A stretch of 64,000 nt of DNA from Terebella lapidaria (lineage: Eukaryota > Annelida > Polychaeta > Terebellida > Terebellidae): NCBI GenBank assembly GCA_949152475.1, contig OX424556.1, positions 11,652,664 through 11,716,663 of the forward strand. Reading direction: 5' to 3'. The position numbers and the translations under genes are program-made. A model generated the notes under the pieces. The model ran no database searches, was not told the DNA's origin, and saw only the letters and a list, made by a program, of their open reading frames with translations. This document shows positions 1 through 59,277 of the stretch, piece by piece. Numbering within the stretch: the first letter of the stretch is position 1; each line of letters begins with the position of its first letter.

Positions 1-455
1 CAGCAAAAAAATGTAACTGTAAATGAGTATAGAATTGACAAACATGTAGTGTCCAAGAGTCCAAGTCACCAAACTATTTAGATTTCTGCTATCATGCTCA
101 ATCTTAGTGTACAACAAGATGGGAGTTAGACAAAATAGATGTGATGTTCGTTACTAGTGTGGAATGTTTAGTTGGAAGTTACTTCCCATTGATGCTGACT
201 GATAACGGAGGCTACAGTTGTGGTGGTCACAAAGACAAATCTCCTAACAATAACATACACTAACCATGTGTGACATGTGATCAAAATTAATACATAAATA
301 AGTCAATAATCATGCTATGGGACATGGATCCATACCAAAGTCAGTCATAATTTACACATTATTATCTAAGATGACAACCATTTCTATACAAAGCTACACA
401 TTCATATCCTGATACAAACATTATATTTACACATATTATTTAATATTATATGTCT
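1..455. other. 3' flank of RNF121 gene, no further feature seen
   Basis: AT-rich sequence beyond the RNF121 stop codon on the minus strand. It should hold that gene's 3' UTR, but no clear AATAAA on the minus strand was singled out. No long ORF or repeat family was recognised. Confidence 0.4.
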
Positions 456-2987
<2,532 letters not shown>

Positions 2988-3204
2988 CTGAAAAGCAATA
3001 CAGAAACTCAATTTATAATTTTATATTTATATTCTCTACCGACACATGTCAACTTTTTTTTTTTGAGTCTTTTGTTTTGAGACTTTTTGTCTTGTTTTTT
3101 TTTTTTCACTCAAGTCCAATCTTTCTGTAATTACTAGTATATTTAGAACTCCCAATTCCACAGGTCTTTCTACAACACATGCTCAACAGGCAGAGGCTAT
3201 ATTA

Positions 3205-3400
3205 ACTAGACGTCAAGGCCTAAAGATGCCTTGGATGCATTTCGGTGTAGAGACAAACCTATAGCCTTTATAATATGCTTCCCACGAATGACATCCGTTT
3301 TGCTCTATGACACACCGTACTGAGATCTGTTTCGTTTCCGAGATATCTTTGACCTTAATTTCAGGTTAAGGTCAAAGGTCGTACGACTCACGGTTCTGAG
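3205..3400 (-). mobile_element. 3' fragment of a Helentron-like element (AAGGCCTT/CTAG family)
   Basis: Read on the minus strand, this ends in the hairpin AAGGC...GGCCTT followed by GACGTCTAGT, the same 3' terminus seen at 17210-17280 and 58865-58907. Upstream of it are the family's AGGTCA-type words. The 5' part is missing, and it abuts a second family's 3' fragment at 3411. Confidence 0.5.
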
Positions 3401-3410
3401 ATATCAACAA

Positions 3411-3540
3411 AATTAGCCCAAGGGCTAAGATAGGTTACCGGACAATTTTTGTGTTGAGCATTGCAGGTGACATATGACCTTGAGATTTACCAATCAATAT
3501 CATCCTTGTGAACTTCAATGTCACCATTAGGTATGGCTGA
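3411..3540 (-). mobile_element. 3' fragment of AGGTTACC-family Helentron-like element
   Basis: On the minus strand this shows the family 3' end in order: TGACCTTGA-rich tail, GTCCGGTAACCTATC, then the hairpin TTAGCCCTTGGGCTAA. It matches the ends of the intact copies at 45480-45541 and 35500-35545. Only about 130 bp of the element is present. Confidence 0.6.
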
Positions 3541-3894
3541 TTCCACTGGCCATGATTATCATTTCTCGACCCCACAACCAGTGACCAGTGGCATTATAGG
3601 TCACAAATTGTCTCAATTCCGCACAAGATGACGGAAATCTCAAATTTGAATCGGCTACAAACAGGTACTTGCTTCCTTGCAGGATGACTCCTGCTATTAT
3701 TCCAGATTGCCAGCACCCTGCGGGTTGTGATGCCAATCGGTGGCAATTTCCCTTTCGATTCTCGGTTGCAATCGGTTACCACCAACTGATCGATGATCGA
3801 TCATAATCGGTTGCGCACACTTACTAGTAAAATTAAACGTCTACACACAGTGAATAATACAGGTATTTACATTTTGACGTTTATGCCCACCTGG

Positions 3895-4095
3895 AGATCA
3901 TAGCGCTATTAGGTGTGAACGATCCACCAATGTGAAAGCGTTATAATAGCGCGATTACAGTGCTATTGTGGCCTGGTGTGAACGCAGTATAATACTATGT
4001 TCACACATAATGGCGCTATCATAGTGCTATCCTCCTATATGGCTATCATAGCGCTATGAAACCACTTGAAGTGTTCACACCTGATAGCTCTTTGT
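3895..4095. repeat. Foldback repeat with ATAGCGCTAT words
   Basis: Many copies of the palindromic word CATAGCGCTATGA and of GTGTGAAC/GTTCACAC make this stretch able to fold on itself. A diverged, partly duplicated relative of 3830-3975 lies at 4636-4780. It is probably a hAT-like MITE remnant; exact ends were not resolved. Confidence 0.45.
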
Positions 4096-4784
4096 CCACG
4101 AAAGTGATTTTACGTATTATGACGTATCATACTACATCACAGGTGATACATGATTAGGGCCTATGTGAAAAGTCCACTGTCCATACTCGCAATAACCACA
4201 ATTTGAATTTCAGCAAGATGGAGCAAATGTAATGTAGGATATCAATCAATCAATTTATTTGGAAACGTACATGTGATGGCACAAAAATAACAGTGATATT
4301 TACAGGATACGATTCCAAGACATTACAAGAGCCGTTAGGCTGTGATTCCAGGTAGTTTATACAGTGTATTGAATATTAATTAAACACATCTTAAATCATG
4401 GAGTTGTAATGCCTTAATAATTGGGGGGACAGAAGGGAAAACATACGTTTATTGGGGGACAAAGAACGGGGAGCATGGATGGATGAATGAAGAAATGGAT
4501 AATACATTGAGTATGGCCGCTATATCCTAGTTGATGTCGGTATTCGGTACAGTAATTGTAGCTCAACTAGTAAGATCTAGGTCCAGGTGCCGCTAGTTCA
4601 CCATCTGCCCACCAGGACCTAGGCCTAAGTAAAATCAAACGCCTATACTACACACTCATACACAGTGAATAATACCGGTATTTACGTTTCGACGTTAACG
4701 GTTAATGCCCACCTGGAAGCATAGGGCTATGATAGCACTACTAAATGTGAACGCTTCATTGATATGAAAGCACTACCGTCAATA

Positions 4785-4994
4785 TGAGCCATCCGTCCTA
4801 AATTTGCCGCATCTCAAAATTCGCCAACTCAATATTATCAGAGCTCAGAAACTCGTTTTATGGAAAAGAAACTGCTGGTACAAAGATTGAATATCAGAGT
4901 CTCGATTTTTGATAGAACTGGTTCGTTTCATTTGCAGGGTCTGAAACCCTGTTGGCGAATTTGGGAATGCGGCGAATTTAGGACGGACGGCTCG
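4785..4994. mobile_element. MITE with TA target duplication
   Basis: Inverted ends GAGCCATCCGTCC and GGACGGACGGCTC, flanked by TA on both sides (4783-4784 and 4995-4996). The arms extend inward through a CGAATTT/AAATTTGCCG stretch. It is 210 bp long with no coding capacity. Confidence 0.65.
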
Positions 4995-5369
4995 TATACG
5001 ATATAGACCTCTAATCATGATAATAGTTAAATACACCTATTTTCGCCCGAGGGTCACATAATATTCCGTAATCTACATTTCATAGATCTATGCTAGATCG
5101 ATAACATTTAGTAGCAACTGAGCACAGCGGAAAATATTGTATATCAATCATCTACTCACTGTGTTTATGTTATGATGAACGAAATGAATATTATCCCGGT
5201 TACCGACGTGTGCTTGCATTTTTTTTTTTGGGTGAAATTGCGTATAAACACCGACAACACTATAAAATATGCAGATTAAAAATAACCTAGAATGTGGAAC
5301 GGCAAAATCAAAAGTACATCACTTTGCTGTCCACAAAAACAGAGCTCAAATAATAATAATAATAGGCCC

Positions 5370-5385
5370 TAATAAATAAATAAAA

Positions 5386-5444
<59 letters not shown>
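5370..5444. repeat. (AAAT)n microsatellite
   Basis: About 75 bp of almost perfect AAAT tetranucleotide repeat. Confidence 0.9.
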
Positions 5445-5526
5445 ACAGATTGTACCTGTGTAAGCTCCTATAATTGTAAAACTACAGTAGAGCTACCTGG
5501 TTGACCAGGCATACACACGTACACTA

Positions 5527-5776
5527 ATGCTGCGTTCAAACCAAGTTGTGAAGATGGTGTATACCGCCGGTGACGTCGACTGTCACAGGCGGTGACTGTT
5601 GGTTTGAACGCAGCATCATTAACCACCGCCAGCTAATTCACTGGCGGTGAAAATGGAGGCGCTAGAAAAGTTCCCACTTCACCGCTGGTGAACACCGTTG
5701 GTAACGTGGCTTGAATGCAAATCACTGGCGGTGAAATGGGAAACACCTTCTCCACAAGTTGGTTTGAACGCAGCAT
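5527..5776. mobile_element. MITE with AATGCTGCGTTCAAACC ends
   Basis: Inverted ends AATGCTGCGTTCAAACC at both termini, flanked by TA (5525-5526 and 5777-5778). An internal copy of the same end occurs near 5600. The interior repeats TGGCGGTGA in both orientations. A single unmatched end of the same family appears at 11082. Confidence 0.7.
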
Positions 5777-6171
5777 TAGATCTAAGTTGCTCTGGAGCAG
5801 TAAGGACATTAATTGCTATTTCGAAGTAAGTTGTTCTGGAGCACTATAGCTAAGGGCATTCCATATTTACACTTTAAATGTGAACACAATGTTGATTGTT
5901 GTTCAATAAAAAAAAAAAAATGCTGCCCCACATCACTATCATTCAGTATCTAAAGCACATGATGGAAAAAAAAACCTAGAATTTCCAACAGGACGAACAA
6001 ATCAGCATTAGGCTAATACAAAAAAAAAACACCCAATAATCCAGAATACACAGCAGAAAATGGTAGACAAATATGAAAGGCCATATACCGGGTAGCCTAT
6101 GTAAAAATATGGAATTCCAACGTTGTCACATGGCCCAACGTTGTCACATGGAAACCAAGAACCAACGTACG

Positions 6172-8416
6172 CACTGGGTGTAAACCTGATGTAGGTAACT
6201 AAGTTACCTACATCCCAAGATGGCCACGGGCAAGAACACTTCAAATTGCAATTTGTGATTACAGATGATTTACGAGGTTTTGGTTGAAGAACTGTGTATA
6301 ATTACATAGTACTGATGATATTTCTTGGCATACAATCGTCCTTGTTCGTTTATTAGGCTGGAAACATGCGTTTAGAGCGATTGTATTTTCCGAAGGGATG
6401 TAGGTAACGGTAACGACAGGATGTAGGTAACAGTACTCGGACAAAATTTAATGATGTAGGTAACGGTTGTTGAACATATGCTTTGGCTGAAAACTAAAAC
6501 ACTAAAAAAACACTAAAGAAACTGAAACATTGAAAATCTGATGGAATTTTGATATGCTACCTCATAACCGCCAAACTAGGGATATATTTACAAAAATATT
6601 GGAGGCGAAATAGAAAAGGTGGCCTGTCTCGCCCATAGTCGACTTCTAGTGAATCGACAGCGGACCGGCCCGGATCGTTTTCCCATTTCATTATGTAGAG
6701 ATCTATAGGCCAAATAGGCTCACTTTTTGTTCACACACTAATCATTTCGAAAATTTAAACCTAATTGTTACACTCTTGCCAATATTTCATCGAAATAGAT
6801 CTACATGAATTATTGACGAAATAATCCCAACAAAAACACTGCTGTTTTCATGTGTCACTGTTACATTGTGTAGTTTTTATACACTCCGCAGTATATCGCA
6901 AAAACGGTGCAATTATCAAACATATGATCGGGATAGTATACGTAATTCATGCATCCATGTGTTCTCCATTGGGAGATGTGAGCGCCGTTGAGCTCAAATC
7001 GTTCGAAATTATAGCTCGAGCACCAGCCCATGTAGCACACTGTCCTCTATCAATATAAATAACTGAATGAATGTCATATTTGATCCATCGAAACATTCTG
7101 AATCTTCATTGAACTTCATTGAATTTTCCAAATTGTGAGTAGTATTAGTGTTCTACAGTACAGTGTTCTACATACAATTCTTTGATGGGGCTAATTTCAA
7201 CGAGGGATATAGACTGCCAACGTTTCATGTTTTGGAGATAAAAGTATAGAACATTGTAGGAAATTGCCGTTCGAGGCCCAGATGAAGAACATACGTTATA
7301 TGCCCAGTTATAATACGATGCCATTCATCGTCGTGGAAATGTCCGCAGAAAACGATGTAAACGAGTTAGAAAAATCATAGTATGTCTGTTCATCCCGAAT
7401 TGCATCCTATTAATTCACTTATTGACATGCAATCTTTTCAGAGTAAACTCCACCTGTGCAGATTGAAAATGTGTCAGACGGATTAAATGTGACATGCATT
7501 CAGTGGATGAGTAGTATTAGTATACAGTGTGCACTGCTACACGGGCCAAAGAATTATGGTACCCGCACAAGATTTTGTGCATTTGCTTGATTTTTGAGAG
7601 CAGCCTATTCGTGTTGAATACACCCCAAATGTCTTCTGGTCAAAAATTATAACAATACTTCCATTCCCGGTGGGTGTACACATGACCAAACACGGCAATC
7701 TAATCAGATTCCCGAGATCCCGTTTTCGGCTGAAATTTAACAATGGACTAGATTGCCAACTTTTCCAATTTTCGCAATAGAACTCTGAAATTTGGTAGAT
7801 AATTGCCGCTTGACTCCCATGTGAAATATGCCAAATTATAGAATGAAACCATGCAGCATCGCAGAGATACATGTATCCCCAAAAACGGTGTAAATGGGTT
7901 AAAAATCCGAGTATAGGTTTACCTATACACATAGTTTTACTTGCATTTACCCTTGCAAAAACGTGTCAAAAGTACTGTTAAATGACAAATGATTGTCTAA
8001 TTATCTCAATTTCGATCTCTATCGCTGAAGTCGTCGAACCAGCTAATGTGAGAAGAAAGTAATCAGTAGTAAACCGGCACGTATTGAATTTATCGCTCAA
8101 TATATCCACCTTGTGAATAATCCGTTACCTACATCTTACCACACACGTTACCTACATCTGCTCGTTAGCGAACTTTTCCGTTACCTACATCCCTTCGAAA
8201 AAAACAATCGCTCTAAACGCACGCTTCCAGCTTAATAAATGAACAACGACGCTTGTATGTCAAGAACTATAACCAGCATTATGTAATTATAAACAGTTCT
8301 TCAACCAAAGCCTCGTAAATATTCTGTAATCGCCAATATAAATTTGAAGCGCTTTGTCCTGTGGCCATCTTGGGATGTAGGTAACTTAGTTACCTACATC
8401 AGGTTTACACCCAGTG
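6172..8416. mobile_element. 2.2-kb non-autonomous transposon with long inverted repeats and 5-bp duplication
   Basis: The ends CACTGGGTGTAAACC and the complement are flanked on both sides by GTACG (6167-6171 and 8417-8421), so a 5-bp target duplication is directly visible. The arms are about 280 bp and contain the word GATGTAGGTAAC repeated in both orientations, including a palindrome of it about 15 bp from each end. The interior holds mariner-type MITE fragments near 7190-7383 and 7540-7915. No transposase frame is visible. It is inserted into a repeat made of ACGTTGGGCCAACGT words. The superfamily is not assigned. Confidence 0.7.
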
Positions 8417-8915
8417 GTACGGCCAACGCTTAACCAATGCGTATGTAGACCTACATGTGTATGTTGGTTCAACGTCATCATCTGAGATTGATCTCACGTT
8501 TTCTCATCAGCCCGAAGATGGCTAAATAAATGTGTACAATTATTATACATCAAGTAATGATCACGCATTTCCTCCATGAACAAAGACACAAACTTTCAAC
8601 AAATTGTGGATTCATTGCTGATTCTCCATTCTACGTTCATAAAATAAGTGCCCCTCACCAATTAGGAAAATTGCTAATTATCAAAGTATGAAATCCAACA
8701 TGGCGGCTAATTGGTCATTTACCGACGTTGGGCCAACGTTGGTCAAACGTTAGTCAAATAAGCTTGATTCAACGTCGACAGAAGTACGTTGGCCCAAGGT
8801 TGGTTAGACATTACCTTCTTATTGTGGTTTCTTTGACGTTGGTCACACGTTGGGCCAACGTTGTTAGGCCAACGGCGACGCCGCCAACTTAATGCCAGAG
8901 TTGGCCCAACGTGTA
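8417..8915. repeat. ACGTTGGGCCAACGT-rich repeat, continuation of 6110-6171
   Basis: Palindromic GTTGGGCCAACG words recur on both sides of the inserted 2.2-kb element, at 6126-6165 and again from 8420 to 8900. This looks like an older foldback repeat split by that insertion. Confidence 0.45.
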
Positions 8916-8969
8916 GATGCTATCTGCATGGGATATCGCGATATAAATATATATATGCGCATGTCGAAT

Positions 8970-9585
8970 TAGCTAGGGCTCGCTCACACGATCAAACTAC
9001 TTCAAACTTTCTACTTCAAACTACATGTAATTGTAGCGTCGTGACGTGGTGTGCGCGAGTAGTTACACCACGGTTATGATGCTGCAGTGTGGACGGGTTT
9101 ATGAGACATTCGGCGACACTCCAGTAAAGGGGTATACCTCTTTATCGTGAGGTCGCCGAACTTTACATAATTCAATTAAGTGAGTTTGATGGTGGGTGTT
9201 TACACGATCAAACTCGTCACGTCAAACTGCTACAAACTACATCAAACTCTTTAAAATTCCGGTTTACACGGTCAAACTTCTCACTTCAAACTCCTTCAAA
9301 CTCCGCCAAAACTACATCAAATTTTTCATTTAATGTTGATGTTCTCGAGTTGCATTAAAACTGAACAGCTGTGTTATATGATTCAATGTCACGAGTTCCA
9401 AAGTGAAAATCATGTGTTTTTCTTTTCTTTTTTGATATGGAATAGCTTGAACAGTTTGACCAGACTGCATGGGTTTGATCAAACTTTGTGGCGGAGTTTG
9501 AAATATTTTCAAACTCGGCGTCAAACTCCGAAGTTTGAAGTAAAAGTGTGAAGTATACTTTTGATCGTGTGAACCAGGCTTTATA
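8970..9585. mobile_element. Foldback element with CACACGATCAAAC ends
   Basis: The left end near 8973 and right end near 9583 are inverted copies around GCTCACACGATCAAA. Many subterminal copies of ACTTCAAACTAC and TTTACACGATCAAAC occur in both orientations. A related element lies at 61755-62212. It is probably hAT-like and non-autonomous; target duplication was not resolved. Confidence 0.5.
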
Positions 9586-9713
9586 TTTTGTTTAAACATT
9601 GAAAGCTTTGGCGAAGTAATATGTTTTGAGAGCTGATTAAGTGAAAAATATGTTTGAACATTACGGATCGGCAAAATAAAACATTCATGGGCTATATTCA
9701 AAAGACATCTATA

Positions 9714-10278
9714 CTCTAATTTTTCTAACTTGTTTACACCGTTTTTTGACGATATCTTTGCGATGTTAAATGGTATCGTTTAATAACTTGGCATACTTCA
9801 CCTCATAGACAAACGGCAATTTTCTACCAAATTTCAGACTTCTATCACAATAATTGAAGGAGTTGGCAATCTACCCCAATGTTAAATTTCACCCAAAAAC
9901 GGGATCTCGAGAACCTGAGCTTATTTGAGGATTTGATCCTGTTTACATCCACCAGGATTCGAAGTATTGTTGTAATTTTGGACCAGATGACACATTGGGG
10001 TGTATCCTACACAAACATGTTGATTTTGAAAGATTGCACTACTACAAAACCGAGCAAATGCACGAAATTGTGTGCGGACCCAGAAATCAAATTGACCAGG
10101 CTGAATTTAACATTGGGGTAGATTGCCAACTTTTTCAATTTCCGTGATAGAAATCTGAAATTCGGTAAACGGTTGCCGTTTGACTCCCAGGTGAAGTATG
10201 TCAAATTATAGAACGATAGCATTTAGCATAGCAAAAATATCAGCGAAAAACTGTGTAAACGAGTTAGAAAAATCAGAG
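9714..10278. mobile_element. Mariner-type MITE, 565 bp, 170-bp inverted arms
   Basis: Ends CTCTAATTTTTCTAAC and GTTAGAAAAATCAGAG, flanked by TA on both sides (9712-9713 and 10279-10280). The arms run about 170 bp inward and contain the phrase TTGGCAATCTACCCCAATG. Diverged parts of the same family occur at 7190-7383, 7540-7915 and 43080-43450. Open frames here are by-products of the repeat. Confidence 0.7.
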
Positions 10279-10299
10279 TAGCCCTTTTCTAGAGTGAAC

Positions 10300-11240
10300 A
10301 GCTGTTGTACACAAAAGTCTTAGGTTTATAAATAGGCCTACTGAGACTAAAAAGAACCCAAAAAAGGCATGGTCACTTTCACTTGGCAGATGTGTTGACT
10401 TAATTTGATATCACTGTTCCCCAGATTTTCATATTAATTATATTTGCATGTAGGCCTAGGCCTATATGCCAGGCTTCATAAATTATACCACGCGGTAGGC
10501 CTATGTAGGACCGTACGTGACAGAATAAATTGAATTGAATTAAATAAAGTAAATAAAATGAATTGAATTGAAATAGTTGATGTCAGAGACCTAATAGTCT
10601 GGAAAGGTTCATCAATGATTTCTATATGGACGATCCTTGGTTATATTGCTTTGTAAAAAGATCTAATGCCACACCAGCCTATTCCAATTAATCGGTGTGT
10701 TGTGCCTCTATACGGTTGAAACTGTTGTATCTGTTTTCAACCCAAGGCTCTTCGGCGTTGGGATAATCCCCACTAGAGCCCGGGTGCCTGCCTTACATAC
10801 CGGTACGTGTATCTAGGGATAATCTGGTCGCGAAATTACGGTACGTTGTATCGCTTCCAATCTATATTTATCACCTACACATTTTAGCATTTTTGTGTTT
10901 TCAAAAAACAAATCGACTTGGGAACTTCCAAGGACATGGTATTCTTTGAAATTAATTAATGGTTCATAATGAACATGATGACACACATGTCATCTGGTCA
11001 TGCCCCCATGATCATCCGGGCCCATGGGGTAACTTACTGTGCACGTCATATATTCAGTATGTAGTGCACAGTAATGCTGCGTTCAAATCATGTTGTGCAA
11101 ATTGTGTGCACTAGCGGGAAGTTGAAGAGTACGAGTTGTTGCATTCCATTGACAAAAAGCACATATTTTGCCACCCTAATTATTGCATAAAAATTCGAAC
11201 TAACTCAGGCCAAAAATAATTGAAAATTCAGGCAAATCTT
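10300..11240. other. Intergenic stretch, little recognised
   Basis: AT-rich DNA with short AATTGAAT microsatellite-like runs near 10525-10570. A lone MITE end (AATGCTGCGTTCAAA) lies at 11082. No gene was recognised. Confidence 0.4.
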
Positions 11241-11244
11241 CAGA

Positions 11245-12430
11245 ACAAAACAAAACAAAACAGTCTTTACAGCATATTGATATCATGATTTCTTCCAAAG
11301 TTATGGCACTTCAAACATTTACATATTCACAGAATCTGACAACAGAATCTGACAACTAATTAAAGGGCCACTGTATGGGATTCGGCTTTCAGGGGATTTC
11401 CAAGATTTTTCTCCCGACGCTTCTATTTTTAGAACAAAACGTCAGATGACGTTTTTGACCTAGGATATCTGCCGAGCCCACCTGGCTGATCTGAGCATTG
11501 GCTCGGCAGAGATCATGGGTCAAAAACGTAATCTGACCTTTTGTTCTATAAATAGAAGCGTCGGGAGAAAAATCTTGGAAATCCCCTAAAAGCCGAATCC
11601 CATACAGTGGCCCTTTAATATGCAAATGAGATGTGTGACGTCATTGACAGACTGGTTTTTAATTAGGTGTCTTAACATGACAAAATGGAGCTTTTTATGT
11701 TCACATTTGGTCACCAACACCCATCAGAAATATTGTCCAGTAGGAATAGTCAGTGAGTGCATGCCAATCTTGGTTGCCATGGCAACCAATAGGCTGATTT
11801 GGGCCTTAGCGACGTGGTTGATAATGACAATATCTAGTGGAATTAATAAACAAATTGTTCAACTACACACCATAGCAACCGATACAGGCCTGAGAAATCA
11901 CCAATGTTTAAAGCCATTGCAAGTGAATGGATACCATTACCACTGGTTTCCAATGCCTTTATTGGTTGCTAAGTGTTGTGTTCAAACATTTTGCTGATAT
12001 ATTCCACAATATATTGTCATTATTCATTGTCTGAAATAGTTTCATTCCTGTATGTCCTGTTTTTAATTAGATATTGACCTTAGCAACCATGGTTGCTAAC
12101 GGACCCAGCCGGCCAATGGTTGCCATGGTAACCAAAAATTTCATGAAATCACTGACTATTTTAACCATGAAACATAAAAAGTGGGTTCTGGTGAACAATT
12201 ATGAAAAGAAACATTCTCATTATTCCATTTTAAAATGTCTAATTAAAAACCAGTCTGTCGATGACATCACACATCTCATTTGCATATTAATTAGCTGTCA
12301 GATTCTGTTGTCAGATTCTGTGAATATGTAAATGTTTGAAGTGCCATAACTTTGGAAGAAATCATGATATCAATATGCTGTAAAGACCGTTTTATTCAGT
12401 TCAAATTGTGCTTTCACATACACAGAAAAA
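11245..12430. mobile_element. Foldback transposon with about 190-bp arms
   Basis: The left arm 11250-11713 (interrupted by a TTAA MITE) is the inverted complement of the right arm 12219-12405. The centre carries GTTGCCATGGCAAC near 11773 and GTTGCCATGGTAAC near 12117. It has no transposase frame; the target duplication was not seen. Because the right arm lacks the MITE, it preserves the empty site of that insertion. Confidence 0.65.
11364..11614. mobile_element. TTAA-targeting MITE (piggyBac/Kolobok-like)
   Basis: Near-perfect hairpin with ends AGGGCCACTGTATGGGATTC, flanked by TTAA at 11360-11363 and 11615-11618. The arms are about 80 bp. The uninserted sequence with a single TTAA is present in the opposite arm of the surrounding foldback element (about 12282-12290). 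Confidence 0.8.
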
Positions 12431-12664
12431 CCCAATACCCAATTTTCGTGACACATGCTCTTTAAATTTCAGTCTCAAATCATTTCATTCATATACTGTA
12501 TGTCAGCCAAAGCTCCGCGTCGCTTTGGCTGACTGTATGTATGATACTAGGTGAAACTAACAAAATGTTTCTATTCTGTATTATGTTTATACAATACCCC
12601 ATTTGGCGCCATGTTTTTCCTACTTGTGCACACTGAGTCTAGCCATGGGACACTGGGGCAGGTA

Positions 12665-12901
12665 CAGGTAGGGGAACAGATGTCGAACAGTACCAAATGT
12701 CGAACACAGTTTTTAAATTTAACAATTTGCTCAAAAAGGCATGAACATAAATTATAACTCACTGGACATGAGCGTTCAAATGTTAGATGTAAGCAACTCT
12801 TACTCATGAAACTTTAAATTAATTTCATGCTCTTTGAGCACTGATGAGATGAAGATCTGTGTTCGACATTGGGTACTGTTCGACATCTGTTCCCCTACCT
12901 G
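12665..12901. mobile_element. MITE with TA duplication, CAGGTAGGGGAACAG ends
   Basis: Inverted ends CAGGTAGGGGAACAGATGTC, flanked by TA (12663-12664 and 12902-12903). The word TGTCGAACA is repeated inside both arms. It is 237 bp and non-coding. Confidence 0.75.
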
Positions 12902-13069
12902 TAAACGTAACTTAGAGCAGCCAGCGGGTATGGAGTAGGCCTAATGGACTGTCAAATCTGATATCTATGGAATCCCTGTCACGACATGCAAGCTATTCAA
13001 CTGATATGGATGTGTGACTTGTGAGCCATAAACTGTGACATGCGACCCAGCCCAAGCGACCCGGAGCAT

Positions 13070-13482
13070 TTTTCATTTCCGTCGATTACTCGGGAACGGT
13101 GCATTGTGGTGCGAAACAGATGTTGTTTTGAGAAATTTTGCCCCTGAACAAACATGTCTTGACTCTTATGGGTATTAGGGATGAAACTTAACCTTGACCT
13201 GACATTTTTTTGCTAACTCCACATTTGCAATTTTTGTCGATATTGCGGAAACGGTGTGTCGTAGAGCAAAATGTTGCTATTTGTGGGCCAGTTGCAGTGG
13301 GCACACATGCCTTTGCGGAACTAGGGATGAACTTTGACTGACCTGAAATTTTTTAGCTGAGTCAACATTTTTTACAACATGTAATATTTTTCATTGAGTC
13401 AGCTTTGTTGCTATTTATGCTTATACCGAAATGTCTTGAAGGCATTCTTAGGTGTTGATGTGTAGTTTTGATTTTGCAGTCA
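13070..13482 (+). mobile_element. Diverged AAGGCCTT/CTAG-family element upstream of AADAT
   Basis: Contains the family's internal phrase (ACTCGGGAACGGTGCATTGT... then TATTAGGGATGAA) and ends with CCGAAATGTCTTGAAGGC...GTGTAGTTT, the family 3' end. It stops about 135 bp before the AADAT start codon, so it forms part of the immediate 5' region of that gene. Confidence 0.5.
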
Positions 13483-13615
13483 CTAATGCTAGTGATATAT
13501 GTTTAAATTTTGTTTGAAATTCCCCAAGGCATTGTTTGGCCTTGAATGTGAAGTTTTTACTTTGTATTTGCAGCATAAATACAACATATGAGTTCGAGTG
13601 TGCCAGCAACCAAGC

Positions 13616-57763
<44,148 letters not shown>

Positions 57764-57964
57764 GACACTGACCGTATACTGACCGATACTCTACTGCTGA
57801 ACACGAACATCAACAGATCTGACCCTTCTCCCCACCTCATTTGAAAGCTGCATGCAGTGGTGCATTGGTGCCCATTTGCTGGCATTCTTGACAAGTGCAA
57901 AAAATCAAATTAGATAGATAACCTGTCTGATTCAGATTGTATAATCTTAGAAATTTATTATGGT

Positions 57965-58907
57965 TTTGTCAGAATTTTTTTTTCACTTTTTGGTTTCCGG
58001 ACGATAACTCAAGAATGCCTGGACATATCTCCGAGAAATTCTCACCAATCATATAACGTAAATGAATCCTATTGTTTTGGAGCTGGGTCCAAGATCCTGT
58101 TAGTCCGTGAGGATGAATTTTCTGTCAAATGGTTTCCGGATGATAACTTGAAAAATACTTGTGCTAAACTTCTGGAACTTGACACATAAGTTGATATTGT
58201 AACAGAGAGGAGACCTATTGATTATGGGATCAATCAGTCAAATGATCATTGACCCAGTGCTCAAAAGAGATTTTGGTTAGTCATCCTTGAGGCCGACTGC
58301 ATAACTCGGAAACGGTGCGTCGTAGAACGAAACGAACGTTATTTTCAGACTTGTTGCACTAGACATAAGTGTCCTAGGGACATGTTGGGGAACTTGGCCC
58401 TGGGCCAAATTTTTTTTTGCTGAGTCGGCATTTTTCATTTTTGGCCATATCTCGGAAACGGTGCATCGCAGAGTGAAACGAATGTTATTTTCAGACTCGT
58501 GTCACTAGACAAACATGTCATGTTGGGTGAACTTGGCCCTGGGCCAAATTGTTTTTGCTGAGTCAGCATTTTTCATTTTTGGCCATATTGATGCATCGAA
58601 GAGCGAAACAGAGGTTTTTTTCAAACTCGTTGACCTAGACTCGTGGCACTAGACAAACATGTCTTAGGGGTATGTTGGGTGAACTTGGCCCTGGGCCAAA
58701 TTGTTTTTGCTGCGTCAGCATTTTTCATTTTTGGCCATATCTCGGAATTGATGCATCGTAGAGCGAAACAGAGGTTATTGTCAAACTCGTTGACCTAAAC
58801 GAACATTGACCTAAACACCAATCTTATCACAGTGAAACTAATTGTGGAGATACATATGAATTTCAGTCGAAATGCCCCCAAGGCTTTTTAAGGCCTTGAC
58901 GCCTAGT
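57965..58907 (+). mobile_element. AAGGCCTT/CTAG-family Helentron-like element
   Basis: Begins near GGTTTCCGGACGATAACTC and holds about four units with ATCTCGGAAACGGTGC, AGCGAAAC and CTAGACAAACATGTC. It ends with CGAAATGCCCCCAAGGC...AAGGCCTTGACGCCTAGT. Located just past AADAT. Confidence 0.6.
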
Positions 58908-58975
58908 TTTTTACATTGTGTGTATGTAACTGTTTCTCTGAATCTGACTGACAAGTCTGAAATACATATAAATTA

Positions 58976-59277
58976 CCGTATTCATCCTAATAGAAGCACA
59001 TGCCCTAATAGAAGAGTGCCGCCTTTTTTTTGGCAGAATAAAAAATCATGTTCTTCACTTTATAACTGTCCTTATACATGCATAGCATGGTCTTATATTG
59101 TTTCAAACATCATATTCAGGCTATTTTTACCAAATTAACACATGATATGAATTGTTTAGGTATCACCAGTATATCAATGATTTCATAAAATATTCTCTTA
59201 AATTTTACCTATTTTTACGTGTGCTAATGTGGAGACTCTTGCATTAGAGCACTGCTCTTCCATTAGGACCAATACGG
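58976..59277. mobile_element. MITE with TA duplication (same family as 2101-2397)
   Basis: Left end CCGTATTCATCCTAATAG, right end CATTAGGACCAATACGG, TA on both sides (58974-58975 and 59278-59279). Confidence 0.65.

Noticed and set aside
7537..7932. 131-codon minus-strand ORF
   Set aside because: The same phrases recur in the mariner-type MITE at 9714-10278 in the opposite orientation, so it is repeat-derived and not conserved as protein.
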